Assembly (NCBI GenBank): GCA_012845835.1
Contig: JABAKD010000029.1
Span: forward strand, 6,130,405 to 6,194,404
Length of the DNA: 64,000 bases
Origin: Undaria pinnatifida
Lineage: Eukaryota; Sar; Phaeophyceae; Laminariales; Alariaceae
Direction of reading: 5' to 3'
Shown: positions 24,552 to 35,070 of the stretch, piece by piece
Position numbering within the stretch: position 1 is the first letter of the stretch
Layout of the letters: the number at the start of each line of letters is the position of its first letter
Notes under the pieces: generated by a model
What the model was told of the DNA's origin: nothing
The model's database searches: none
Seen by the model: only the letters and a program-made list of their open reading frames with translations
Translations under genes and position numbers: made by a program

Positions 24552-25592
24552 GCCTCCCTGCTTCGTAAATGATACGGTATGATGCTTTATTGTCATATCA
24601 TCATGGCAAAACGATTCAACGAAAAATACGGTCAATCAATATCCTCTTAGTACTACTGTGACAAAAAAGAAAGATTGCAGCACCACAGTACTTGAAAAGC
24701 ACTCCATCAATCTAGAGAAACTATTCAGCGACAGTATCCAATATCAATCCTCAGAAAGATAAGATCTAAGTCGTAAAACCCTAAGTCCAAAAACAAAAAC
24801 TCAAATCTGAAATCCAGACCGAGAACTCAAATGTGAAATCCAAACTCCAAAAATCCAAAAACTCAAACATCGGCTTTGTAATTAGCACTCAGCCTTCCTT
24901 AAAAAACGGTTGTCAGCTCAATCTAACACGGGTGCGAACAAGTTTAATCGGACAGCAGTGTCGAAACTCACTTTCGAACTAGACAAACGCCTCCCGGCTG
25001 GGTACAGAAAAAAAGTCCATTCCGATTACAAACGCTCAAATCCAAAGCAAAATAATGTCATACTACACAACGCAATCGTGAAACGTAATATTTCAAAAGT
25101 CAAGAAACAGTTACTTGCCTCCCTAACTACCATGCACTCATAAAAGTAGTAAAATCCAGGAGATATATATAGAATAATCCGTCAAGAAAAAATCAAAAAT
25201 CAGCTCGCAAACAAGTTAGTCGCCCTCGGGTTTAGACGCATCGAACACGTTGAGTTTGAGACCTTTTTCCTACTTGACGAGCCATAATCCATATAAGTGG
25301 TCAAGCGAATCCTACCCCGCACAGGCGGTGACCGTTGGGCGTGACCCCTCCTTGCAGGATGAAAACAAAACGGTTTGGCTCAACTGGGTCTCATTACGGG
25401 GCTAGTTGAGAAAACCATTGACTGATTAGGCAGGGATGACCCCAGGTAGTTTACCAAAAGCCGTTGCCGTCCCCAAGTCCCTAAAATCTCAAACTTCCTC
25501 CTCAAATATCACTGTTAAACAGTAGCAACAGCGAACCTAGCTTCCAAAATCATGAGATATGCTACAATTTTCCCAAACTCAAATGTTCATAA

Positions 25593-25817
25593 TTAAATCC
25601 CGATGAAAGCGAAACTACCAACTGCAGTCTTGCCGTGTGCCTTCCTCGGTGAAGTCGTGTTCCTAGCCACCGCTCTCACTGCGTTCGCAATGTCCGGACG
25701 TATCTGGTTAGCAAGCCACATCAAGCATCCGACCAGGTCGCGCAAAAGGCCAGTCTGTTTAAGACCTTCCTCGAGCGGATTTGTACTGCCCGAACGAAGG
25801 CATGTATTACCTTTCAC
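25593..25817 (-). pseudogene. Copia reverse transcriptase C-terminal remnant
   Basis: The frame reads LLRDLVGCLMWLANQIRPDI then ANAVRAVARNTTSP. This is the well-conserved stretch at the end of Ty1-copia reverse transcriptases ('Y-x-x-x-V-G-x-L-x-Y/W-L-x-x-x-T-R-P-D-I'), just before the RNase H domain. Only about 74 codons survive. The catalytic part of RT, the integrase and the protease are not visible. Confidence 0.8.
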
Positions 25818-26639
25818 CGCAAACCCCGCAAAAATATATCAAATCCCGCAAGTCACTATATTTCAGAGTTGACTCGACACCTGTTTGATGCCGGTATAGC
25901 ACGAGTTCAACCGCGCGTTTCTTTCTGTTCAAGAGTACCCATAGATTAGAGCGCAAACGCCTCGCTACACAGGACGAGGTCGTTATATCCAGGTTCAAGT
26001 TATTCCGCATGTTCCTTCCAGGAAGAACGACACGTAGCATCACAGTGCTGCAAGAGTGTTAGTCCATGCTGCTACCTGATAATATTCCGCGATAAAGAAA
26101 TAACAAACCTTAAAACTGTTTGGCAACCTTGACTAAAACGCGTGTATAGGATACGGTATCAGGTAAACCCCATAACAGACGCAGAAATGTTGACTATTTT
26201 CGTCTATACTACAAATGCTCGTATACTACGTGCATAAAATGTTTGAGCACCTGGCCGTGGACTATAAAAACCTTATAACCTACCCCATTCCCCCTGCTCA
26301 TTAGTTTTGGTCCGGCATACAGCAGATACCACCCTCTCCACACGCGCATGATATAGGCGGGGGAAGTTGCGGAGGCGATCTAACAAAAAGAGGCTTTAAC
26401 ATAATAAAAATCCTATCATTAATCATTGTCAAGCAAAGCGTGTCAGACTACAGCAGTATCATATTCATAATACAGTAGGCATAACCAGGACAAGATCAGG
26501 GTGGGATCTTCAGTTTAACGAGATAAACACATTGCGATATTTCTACCACATATTGTATCAAAATACGTGAGTAATACTATATTTCCTCACGACCGGTTTC
26601 TTCATTTATTTCGTGTGCCGTACTATACTGAGTGTACTG

Positions 26640-27399
26640 ACTTTCGTACCGTTCTCCTTCGGCCTGCCCCGTCCTTGGGCTGGGTAGAGAGGGAACCTTG
26701 CGCGGTCTGGCTAGTGAACTGCTCACTCTAAGGACCGCGTGGGGTGGTGGTGATGGGTTTTCTTTTTAACCCCGACGCCGAGGAGTTCATCCCCGAGGCA
26801 GGACGGGTACATCACCACAGCAGAGAGCGCAGCGTGGGCAGCTTGGGGAGTGTAGAGGCTGGTCACCGCGTGGGTACGCATGCACGACAGGAAGGATGGG
26901 AGTGTCGGCGTTGGCTGGGACGGCTGCACCCAGCCAGCGGAAACCAAGGCGCGAACCGGGCTACGAAACGGAGAGCCACAATCATCACATTAATAGAGAG
27001 AAAAAAGAAACAACAGAAACAGAAACGGAGGAGGGGACGAGCCTCTCGTCGGCTGGCTGAGAAAGCAGCACGCGAGACTCGTAAGAGACGGAAGGCGGCA
27101 CTTGTGGCAGTCGCGACCTACAACGTGCGTACCCTGGCCGTAAAGGGGAAGAACGGGTATGGGCATGACGAGCGTGTACTGGCGAAAGGCCAGCAACTCG
27201 GCTGTGACTTCATTGGCCTGCAGGAAACTCGACGGCCCGGCAACACGAGATTCAGTGCAGCTGGATACCAAGTTTTTTGCTCAGGTATTTTGGCTTAATG
27301 AGAAGAACACAAAGGGGGGTGGGGGGGAAACAGGAGGAGTAGAAGGAAAGCCGTCCAAGGGAATGGGGGCAGGGGGGGCAACAGGAGGAATAGAAGGGA
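26640..27399 (+). mobile_element. LINE 5' fragment with endonuclease start
   Basis: The frame 26744-27298 begins with unremarkable sequence. It then has a basic stretch (KKKQQKQKRRRGRASRRLAE) and then VATYNVRTLAVKGKNG with DFIGLQETRRPGN, the start of a LINE endonuclease. It stops soon after, at 27298. Sequence resembling a LINE C-terminal end (RPRWTKAGRRWQTG) follows at once, so the middle of the element is missing. It is inserted within the Copia element. Confidence 0.7.
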
Positions 27400-28640
27400 G
27401 ACCGCGGTGGACGAAGGCAGGAAGGAGATGGCAGACAGGGTAGCAAGGTACCAGGCCGACTAGTAGGTACATAGCACTTTTCGTCTTTTTCTGGGGTATT
27501 TTTTTCCCCTTTGTTCCCTCCTTCCGTGTCCAGGTTTTAGGCTCGTGTTCGGATTATCTTATTTTGGTTTTACTTTACTTTATTTTATTTCATTTTATTA
27601 TGTTTCTTTTCCGAGCTTTGGCTTTCCTTTCCGGTTGGGTTGTTTCTTCGATTTCCCCTTCATTTTGTTTGTTTCATTTTTTGTTTTATTTTTATCTTTG
27701 TTTTTATTTGTTTTCTTATTTTGTTTTTGGTTTTTTGTTTTTGTTTTTGTTTTTGTTTATTTCGTATTTCTCTCTTCCAATGTATTTCTGTTGCTGACGT
27801 ATGTATGTTGTGCCTGTCGTACCCAGTACTAGGGCATGACATTGCGTTGTCGAATGCATTACGATGCATTATCTCTGTGTCGTAGCTTGTGACCACAGAG
27901 CTGATCTTTCTAGGGTGAAGAATCAGTACGGACACTGGGTGTGCTGGATGTCGACGAGTAGAAGAACGGTTTAATGTGAAGAACACACACACACTATGCT
28001 AGATCGCATAAACGGTTGACAACCAGCAATTCTGGAAGTGTGTGTGTGTGTTCTTCACATTAAACCGTTCTTCTACTCGTCGACATCCAGCACACCCAGT
28101 GTCCGTACTGATTCTTCACCCTAGAAAGATCAGCTCTGTGGTCACAAGCTACGACACAGAGATAATGCATCGTAATGCATTCGACAACGCAATGTCATGC
28201 CCTAGTACTGGGTACGACAGGCACAACATACATACGTCAGCAACAGAAATACATTGGAAGAGAGAAATACGAAATAAACAAAAACAAAGAACAAAAACAA
28301 AAACAAAAACAAAATAATAATAAGAAAACAAATAAAAACAGAGATAAAAATAAAACAAAAAATGAAACAAACAAAATGAAGGGGAAATCGAAGAAACAGA
28401 CCCAACCGGAAAGGAGAGCCAAAGCTCGGAAAAGAAACATAATAAAATAAAACAAAATAAAGTAAAGTAAAACCAAAATAAGATAATCCGAACACGGGCC
28501 AAAAACCTGGACACGCAAGGAGGGAACAAAGGGGAAAAAAAAACCCCAGGAAAAGACGAAAAGTGCTATGTACCTACTAGTCGGCCTGGTACCTTGCTAC
28601 CCTGTCTGCCATCTCCTTCCTGCCTTCGTCCACCGCGGTC
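27400..28640. repeat. Foldback: long inverted repeat with a short spacer
   Basis: The arm from 27400 ('gaccgcggtggacgaagg') to about 27995 is the reverse complement of about 28030-28640, with very few differences, leaving a spacer of about 35-50 bp around 27996-28030. The arms contain a T-rich (or A-rich) tract of 'ttttg' units and a (CA)n/(TG)n end. Frames inside merely translate these tracts. A single, unpaired arm occurs at 47752-48152. Confidence 0.9.
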
Positions 28641-29720
28641 GGAAGTAACCCGCACTGTACAAGACAACCAAACTACCACGAATGTTGTTGAAATCTCTCG
28701 TGCATACCCTAAATATAATATTACTGGTACTAACTATACCTGTCATCATCTCCCGGGCGTACCTTGAACATGATACTGCTGGTTTTAACGACACCCCTAC
28801 AGCCATCAGCCGTCACCAATCTATCTGTAAAACCGGATGACGTACGATATCGCACTAGGAATTTCGTTAGGAAAATACGCGACACACAACCGAAATAAAA
28901 TATTTCTCCGGAGTATTATGTTTCGGAGATGGCGAATTCGTTCTCAATCCCTTCCCTATTTGGTGCGTGAGGGAAAATGGTTGATTAAAAATGAACCAAA
29001 GTAACACACTGCTTTTCATACGACTGTCGCAAGGAAGCGCTAGCTACTGCTGACATAATCTATCATCAACGAGTCAAGCATCCTGCATCCTTTGCCTAGT
29101 AGTGACCCGTTGATCGGCAGAGCTATCATACCACAAGCAAACACATTTGCCGGTGGTTGGGGCAAGAGGAGCTGGAGGACAGGCACACGCGTATATCCTG
29201 CCCGTCCCTCTGCCCAAGCTATTCTGTCCTTTGCTATGATTTGACGCGAAAAACAAAGTCTTAACCGCAAAGAAATGCGAAAGAATATTATCGTCTCAGC
29301 CTTAAGTATCAACATGTCATCGTTACGTAAGTCAAGTACTGCTGCTGTATAGATAGCAGTATAATATATCGCGACAGCAGTTCACATTATGTGTTTTCAC
29401 ACAGCAAAAGTCCACTACCTGCTGTATTACTCTGGAATCAAGACAATGCCCAGACAGAAACAATTGTTCATGACATGAACTGTGGTTGTTGCCGTAGTCT
29501 GGGGCAAATAGTGTGAAGAATTCTCCATCTGGGTGTCCGCGCCTCCCACACCCAGCGTCCTCCACGGCAACCAGCCACCTTGTGCCGACCCTAACCCGGG
29601 CCCAAACATCAACGGGCTCAGCAGCCGGCGTTCCCACGGAGCACGACAGATACTGCTCTTAAATTAGTTTCACAACCATATCTTGGAGCCATCACATCTT
29701 CCCTGTCTCAACCTGCTCCT
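28641..29720. other. Interior of the Copia element, nothing further recognised
   Basis: No domain or element could be assigned between the foldback and the duplicated CTG-type tracts. Confidence 0.35.
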
Positions 29721-29922
29721 TCTGCTGCCGCTGCTGCGGCTGCTGCTGTGCCGTGCTCTCGCTCCTAGTCTCAAGCATTGGGAATACGAGCTGTGACCCC
29801 CAAACACGGGGTCCTCTCTAATTCCACGATAAAACTTTTCTCCGTCTTGAACTCCTCCTGCTGCTGCTGCTGCTGCGGCTGCTGCTGAGCAGTGCTATCA
29901 CTCCCAGTGTCAAGTATTGGAA

Positions 29923-30204
29923 TTACGAGCTGTGACCTACATCTGGCCACGTCCGCTCCCCTCTCTGATACCTGAGACGGCTAAGAAATGTCTCGCACTT
30001 GCTCCAGTCGTAGAGAGAAGATTGAGAGCTCGAAGAGAAGTTGCGAGTGCTCGCAAATGATGAGTTCGCTTTCCTCGATGCGACCTTCGATTCGATAGAA
30101 CTCGTGCCATCCTGCCGAAATCTGGTCCATGGTCCGGAAACCATACCGGAATCCACCCTCGATTTATTTCTCAAGTTGGTCCCCTGTTGCGAGCATCTCT
30201 TCAA
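29923..30204 (-). pseudogene. Possible Copia gag remnant
   Basis: A 93-codon minus frame lies just inside the 5' LTR, with SSLYDWSKCETFLSRLRYQR. Position and strand fit the start of gag, but I recognise no gag motif. Downstream on the same strand, two CTG-type trinucleotide stretches (about 29720-29770 and 29850-29890) lie in a roughly 130-bp direct duplication that shares 'tacgagctgtgacc'. Confidence 0.35.
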
Positions 30205-30447
30205 GCTCCTGCATCTTGGCTCGCTGAGAGCTCCCCGCCCTCTCTGCCAACGTTTTTACGTTAACAATCCCCATTTGACCTCGCCCTCAGACGTGGTTCA
30301 AACGACACCCAGCTCGCTCCCTTTCACAGGGAGAGCTTTTTCTGTGATATCTCCAGTTAGCTCTATTCCGCAGAAGAACATGTCATTCAACACCCTTTGC
30401 TTCGAACAGGAAATGTACAGCGTGCGGTACGGGATAATTATCGTGTT

Positions 30448-30753
30448 TGTTGATCCGTACAAACCGTGGAGGGCTTACCCGTTGAGCTGACAATAGTGGG
30501 GTAGTGGAGCCACCGGTATGAAGACAAGCACAAGACGTACAAATATATATGAGACGTTGCTTCTAGCCAAGGCACATCGTGGAGAGGCGAACACTCACTC
30601 GGTAGAAGAAGCACAACGAGGAGTGACGGCAAAATACCCCAAATCCTTCCAACATCCCGATCTACGGCTACGATGTAGCCAACTTATCACTGGAAACCCC
30701 TAAATTACTCAACTGTTATCATATCCGCATGATATTCAAGCATACAATCAACA
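30448..30753 (-). repeat. Copia 5' LTR (right copy)
   Basis: Counterpart of 24247-24551. It would hold the promoter reading leftward into the element. No obvious tRNA-complementary primer site adjoins it, which fits decay. Confidence 0.85.
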
Positions 30754-31715
30754 GGTTCCGAACCCAGTACTGCCCCCTGGTTGAACTTGGACCGGACGGC
30801 TTCTTTCTGTGCACGTACCTGAGGTTTCTGACCGACGGTCTCGGGTGCCGACATGCGCTCCGGGTCATGAAATACGTGGACCTCGGCTTCACCGGAGCAT
30901 CTATTGCTAGCAGCTGGCCTGGCAGCACTAAGAAGGGGACGATGGCACGGCTCGCTGCAAAGCCCGCGGTGGTTGCGACGGCAGGTGCGGGGGTTCCGGG
31001 AGAGCTGCCGGCCGCACCTGCGGCTCCGAGCGTTTTCACCCACTCCAAAGCCACGGTGAGAGCCAACGGGTGGGCCAGCTGCTCCGTGCTCGGGAAGGAC
31101 CTCGCAAGCATCACAGCAGGCATCGACAACATCCCCGGCATTTCACGCGTCCTGGAGACCCTCAAGGACCACGGGCGCCTGATGGTCGAGGTCGAGTTGA
31201 GGTCGCAACACGACAGGTCCACGAGCCGGGTGTTGAAGGGGGTCGTTACAAAGCCTACGATCGCACCCGAAGCGCCGGAGGAAACAAGGTCGAGCGGGCA
31301 TTCTGGGCGGGGAAAAGTCAGAGGGGCCGGACGGGGGAAAGCGAACGGACGTGACCGGAGAGGAGCAGCAGGAAGAGGTGGGAGGGGAGGGGTGGGCGCT
31401 GTTGTTTTAGCGGCGGGCGCTTCATGCCCTTGTGGGGGGCTTCCGACGTTTCAACAAGCGGCTGGGGCTAGCGCCACCAGCGGGGGAGGGGCGAGAGGGG
31501 GCGGTGGTGTCTCAGCCGTGGGCATGCAAAGCCCTGAAGTGGGGCTTCCGGCCAACACCATCAGCGGGAGGGGGGAGGGGGGCGTCGCCGTTTCAATCCC
31601 TGATCAACGCACCTTGTGCCGGGGTGGGGCAGGCTTCCCTAGATCTCGCGTCCGCGGCATTCGAAACGGCAAGCTCCTGTGTAACAAAGGATTTCCATCA
31701 TCAAGACTGAATTGA
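30754..31715 (+). CDS. MULE transposase C-terminal exon: SWIM-like finger and RG-rich tail
   Basis: The segment FFLCTYLRFLTDGLGCRHAL matches the SWIM zinc finger found C-terminal of MULE and FAR1 catalytic domains (C-x-C ... C-x-H). The second ligand is a Tyr (TAC) where Cys (TGC) is usual. After an Ala/Pro-rich stretch the tail has GRGKVRGAGRGKANGRDRRG, an RG-rich, AT-hook-like sequence that may bind DNA. The frame then stays open through Gly-rich sequence to a stop at 31713-31715. The true exon may end earlier at an unseen donor. The apparent ATG at 30729 lies inside the LTR and is not the natural start. Confidence 0.65.
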
Positions 31716-32965
31716 CAAAAAAATTGGCACAGCGAAAACCTCCGTCACGGCCTGTTTTCAGCGCCTCAAGACTGGGCTTCCCTCCACCAAGTACTACCTC
31801 CCCAGGCCCAGAGGAAGACGGGGTCTTCCAGGAGGAAAGCCTCCACGAATAGCACGTAATCCAAGGATGTGCCCCGGGCACATGGGGGAGGCAAGTAGGT
31901 GCCACGCGCTCGTGGGGGGGATCGTAAGTGTTTCTATCGGTCGTGGACGTTCAGTGGTGGAGTAGGTTTGTTGTAGGTACACGGTCCGGCCATTGAGTAA
32001 GAATCTAGGGGACGGGCTTTGTTTCGAAACCCGACGTGAGTGGTACGTTTGTGGCGGGGATGGCGATACAGCGAATGAAGCTCGAAGTGTAGCGCGGCGA
32101 CTTGGGGAGAGATGGTCATCGTGGGCTAACCTTCGTGGGCCTGTAACAATGGGGCATAGTAGCAATGCCCGTGAAATCGAGTTGCCAGTGTGTTTCTCGC
32201 TAGTGGTGTTACGGCTAGTGGCAGACAACAGGCGCTATCGGTGGCAGCGAATGACACACTTTTTTCCTCTCGTCTATTGTTCTCGTGTAGATAGCCTACT
32301 TTAGTGCGTACTCGTGGTCTACGATAGTCACGGTGCTGCTGGATGCTGGTCGTATAAAACATCATTCAATAGACGTGTGCATTGAGAGGCCCGCCGCCAT
32401 TGCTTCAAAACTAATGCACGGCAGCCTGCGGGCCTTCCGTTGCGTCCCAGCGACGCCCGCGCTCACGACGCACCCATTGGCTCCGGGGATGCTGGATGAC
32501 GTCGCTTGCACGAAACGCGCTTCTTCTTTTGTGTTCTACAGGCGTCGACTGCCTTTTGGCGGTGCTGACCGTACAACTTTCGGTCGCAACCCATTGACAT
32601 TTGACCATTGGTTTCGCGCTGCCGTCTGACGTTTTCGTCCAAACAAGGCAGCCAGAACCTTTAAAACACCCAATAACCGTTCCCAAATTTAACGTTGCAT
32701 GCGAATCCAGATCAACTAGGCACGAAACGCTGACAGCCTGTACCTACCCATTGCTACTGGGAACCACCATGGGGACCCACGCCCCGTCCACCAGTACCTC
32801 CCCCCCGCCGACAACGACGCACCAGTCACGAATTTTTGTGAAAACGCTGTACGACTGCCCTGCCTCCACTACCTCCTTCCACGACCATGGGCATCCATTC
32901 AACAGGCACCACTTCAGCAACTCCAGCTGCCCACTCTCAGCTGTTAATCCGCATATTTCTGTGGT
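31716..32965. other. Spacer between the two convergent genes of the MULE
   Basis: No gene recognised. The plus-strand transposase ends on the left and the minus-strand ankyrin gene ends on the right, so this is where both transcripts should terminate. Confidence 0.35.
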
Positions 32966-33594
32966 TCAGCGGTAGCCGCGCTCCCGCAAACCCCTAAACA
33001 CGCGCAAATGTCTTCCCCTCGCGGCCGACTCTATGATCCCATAATCGTACTCCCTACCATTTTCCAAGCACCACAACACCCACTCCAAATTCCCTTTGTT
33101 CGCCCCCATCAAGGGGAAGCAGTCCCTCCAACGGAAGAAGCATCTCTCTTCGTGCAGCCACTGCACTAGTGGCTTCCGAACACATAAATGGCGCATAACA
33201 TCTTCGATGTTCCGCGAACACAAGTCTATGGTTCGGTGAAGGGCCCGCACACACCACTCCGCAACCTCGAAGTGACCGTGTGAGGCAGCAACCTTGATCG
33301 CGACAATCATCGCGCCCACCGCCCCTTTACTTCGCCGGTCGACAAACGTGTCTCAGAGAACCTTCGCCATGCCCAATCCGCCTACCTCCGCTGCCTGCTC
33401 TAGCGCATCGGAGGTCACCCCTTCATCACGATGTGGTACGTATCCTCCCACGATGTCCACAATTTCAGCGTTACCTGAGCCTACCGTCAGATTGTACGCG
33501 TCTTCGTCCCTAGAAAACTCCAAGGTCCTATCGTGGGCCAAGTACTGCTCCAGTGCTTTTTCGACAATCGCTGTGCTGTTGCCTCGCACATTGA
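32966..33594 (-). pseudogene. Ankyrin-repeat protein, C-terminal part, with one in-frame stop
   Basis: On the minus strand the frame runs from an acceptor-like 'ttgttgtag' at about 33595 to a stop at 32966. Repeat-type phrases are ALEQAAEVGGLGMAKVL, then KVAASHGHFEVAEWCVR, then ANKGNLEWVLWCLENGREYD, then ESAARGRHLRVFRGLRERGY. They recur every 33-36 residues with the ankyrin pattern 'A-A-x-x-G-x-x-x-v-x-x-L'. A single TGA at 33353-33355 interrupts it; a CGA Arg codon there would explain it by CpG decay. Ankyrin repeats bind protein partners. The gene lies inside the MULE and points toward the transposase. Confidence 0.65.
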
Positions 33595-33654
33595 TCTACA
33601 ACAAACCACCTATCACCGTGCACCCAAACTTATCCTGCTATTCCGTAAAGATTA

Positions 33655-34147
33655 CTAGGTTGCCCGTTGCTGCGGCAAGCATACATCCCCGCTGCCCCAT
33701 CCCGCCTTAATAGCCGACGCCAAGCGGCGGGATGATAGTAAATAGACGATGGCGTTCACAAAATTCTCGCCCCTTGCATGTGTTCGCCACCAACTCTCCC
33801 TCAAGCAGTTTAAGAACAACGCGAACTCTATTCCGCTCCAAAATTCCATTACTTGTTGCATCACATCTTCGTTTAGAACATGCCGCCTCTGCGGGAGCGA
33901 GCACGCCGGAGGGACCAAAGGCAGGGAGTACAGCGAGTACCTAAATTTCTTGTGTGAGTAAGGATGCATCACCCAGTAACGGTGGCAGTAAGCTTCTATT
34001 TCCTGCACTTGCATCAGCCGACATCAAATATATTTTCACCTCGGAAAAGTTCCACGCCCTTGTCAGAAGAAACTTGCCGCTGCCCTGCTCAACAAAAGTT
34101 TCGTTGGATATTGCCGGCGGGATATCGCTTTTACACCGCGGCTCCAT
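33655..34147 (-). CDS. Upstream exon(s) of the ankyrin gene, tentative
   Basis: Two overlapping minus frames are open. Frame 34147-33941 has NETFVEQGSGKFLLTRAWNF. Frame 34014-33655 has RRHVLNEDVMQQVMEFWSGI and then CLRESWWRTHARGENFVNAI. The second has an amphipathic, F-box-like start and ends close to a possible donor before the ankyrin exon. One or both are probably exons of the same gene, but I could not fix the joins. Confidence 0.4.
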
Positions 34148-34399
34148 CAGCCCCCCTGATCGGGGTCTCCTCGTGCACCCTCGCCGGTTGCTTCGCAGGG
34201 CGATCCAGTCCCTGGTTGGGGGGAAGGCAACAGCGCATGCACGTCAGCCTGTGCACATCCCACGATCCAAACAATGAGGGTTTTAGTCAATATATCTCTG
34301 GAGTATCTACTGCTGTAGTACATTTCTTCAAATAGTCTACATAGTACCGGGCCGAGCCATTGGGTCCAGCCCAAGTACAACAGAACAAAGACAACAAAA

Positions 34400-34863
34400 C
34401 TATCGACCGAACTTCGTTAGCTGGAAAGACCAAATCAGCAACAGATTGATCAACACGACCAACGAGACGTGGATACTGCTGCTGCATGCGGGCAAAAAGA
34501 GGCCTAGGTACGCGTGCGGATTCAAACGCAATGCCGTTGTTTCCTCGGTTATTGCGTTTAGAGCGTCCTGCCTTACCTCCTTAATTGAGGGTCCACCAGC
34601 AACAACAGCCAGCTCCGGGCTCCCGCCAGTAGTGCGCTTAGCGCCTTCGTCCGCAGCGGCAGCAAACCGGCTAGTAGTGCGCCGCGCAGCACCCGCCACA
34701 CCAACGGTCGCAACGTGCGCCGGCGCAGCGCTCTCGGCAACAGCCTCCATGCAGCGCTTCGGGATTGGCCGTGCCTCCGGGGTTCTATGTAGACGGCTGT
34801 GTGAGCGGTGCCGCGACAGGCTGGCCGTGCGTGGTACACACCAGAAGCAGTCTGTGCCAGCAT
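34400..34863 (-). CDS. Hypothetical first exon of the minus-strand MULE cargo gene
   Basis: This minus frame starts directly inside the right inverted repeat, mirroring the plus-strand gene at the left end. It is Ala-rich (AESAAPAHVATVGVAGAARR), then has GGPSIKEVRQDALNAITEET, and ends with a hydrophobic stretch, SLVVLINLLLIWSFQLTKF, that could be a membrane segment. I do not recognise the family. It may be the 5' exon of the ankyrin gene or a separate gene. Confidence 0.35.
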
Positions 34864-34889
34864 GCACCCTCTCTGTGTGAGCCTGCACC

Positions 34890-35070
34890 CTTTTTCAAAT
34901 TGGAATCTGGTTCTGTAGAGTAGGTTCTGCAGGCATCTTTTGTGTTGGCTGGCTATTACCTCGTGGCCTTTTTCAAATTTGAAGGTGGTTTTGTAGAGTA
35001 GATTTTGCAGGCGTTTTTTTGTTGGCAGGCTCTATTCCTTTCTTGCAATATTGGCAAACTCCCCGGCGCC
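34890..35070 (-). repeat. Right terminal inverted repeat of the MULE composite, partly doubled
   Basis: The outer copy (about 34968-35070) pairs with the left repeat at 18271-18374. An inner partial copy (34890-34960, 'ctgtagagtaggttctgcag') pairs with the same part of the left repeat and in that stretch is closer to it. So the right end carries a tandem duplication of about 80 bp. Confidence 0.75.

Larger units (their letters stand above)
24247..30753 (-). mobile_element. Ty1-copia LTR retrotransposon, decayed, inside the MULE
   Basis: Direct repeats at 24247-24551 and 30448-30753 bound the element. On the minus strand each LTR starts TGTTGATTG and ends GGATCAACA, giving the TG...CA ends and the short inverted terminus of an LTR element. 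A purine-rich stretch lies just inside the left LTR, as expected for the 3' side of a minus-strand element. A Copia RT remnant lies at 25593-25817 and a possible gag remnant next to the right LTR. The LTRs differ at many positions, so the insertion is old. I see no 5-bp target duplication (ctgct versus ggttc). Confidence 0.8.
21316..31715 (+). pseudogene. MULE transposase gene, intron-containing, split by a Copia element
   Basis: Exons seen in order: a region at about 21316-21754 (NGYSPTRYKHHLALIVV, then LLLANEWSEDCDFLIRVF); 21959-22147 (FTDVDPAAMAAIQ, then HPLCLFHMDYNVREHGK); about 22250-22530 (unsure); about 22800-22995 (GITSTQRGESTNSALK); 23997-24246 (FAELLREQVVDRLVRITNMY); and 30754-31715 (SWIM-like finger and tail). 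The first exon ends acag|gtgagc, the second is flanked by tag| and |gtcagt, and these join in phase 0. The T-D-V-D, C-x(2)-H and TQRxES-N motifs are hallmarks of the MULE DDE transposase. The start is not resolved. The 6.5-kb Copia insertion makes the gene non-functional unless it is spliced out. Confidence 0.75.
18271..35070. mobile_element. MULE (Mutator-like) DNA transposon, nested and interrupted
   Basis: Inverted repeats at 18271-18374 and about 34968-35070 frame a plus-strand transposase gene with MULE catalytic motifs and a SWIM-like zinc finger. They also frame, at the right end, a minus-strand ankyrin-repeat gene. Removing the Ty1-copia insertion (24247-30753) leaves an element of about 10.3 kb. 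The right inverted repeat is doubled, with a second partial copy at 34890-34960. MULEs move by cut and paste and are known to pick up host genes. No target-site duplication was found. Confidence 0.7.

Noticed and set aside
27545..28529. Hydrophobic 'membrane protein' ORFs rich in Phe, Leu and Val
   Set aside because: They translate a T-rich tract of the foldback arms. The same frames appear at 47.7-48.1 kb for the same reason.
30729..30753. ATG at 30729 as the start of a 328-codon gene
   Set aside because: The first 25 bases lie inside the Copia LTR. The true protein context is the upstream MULE exon.
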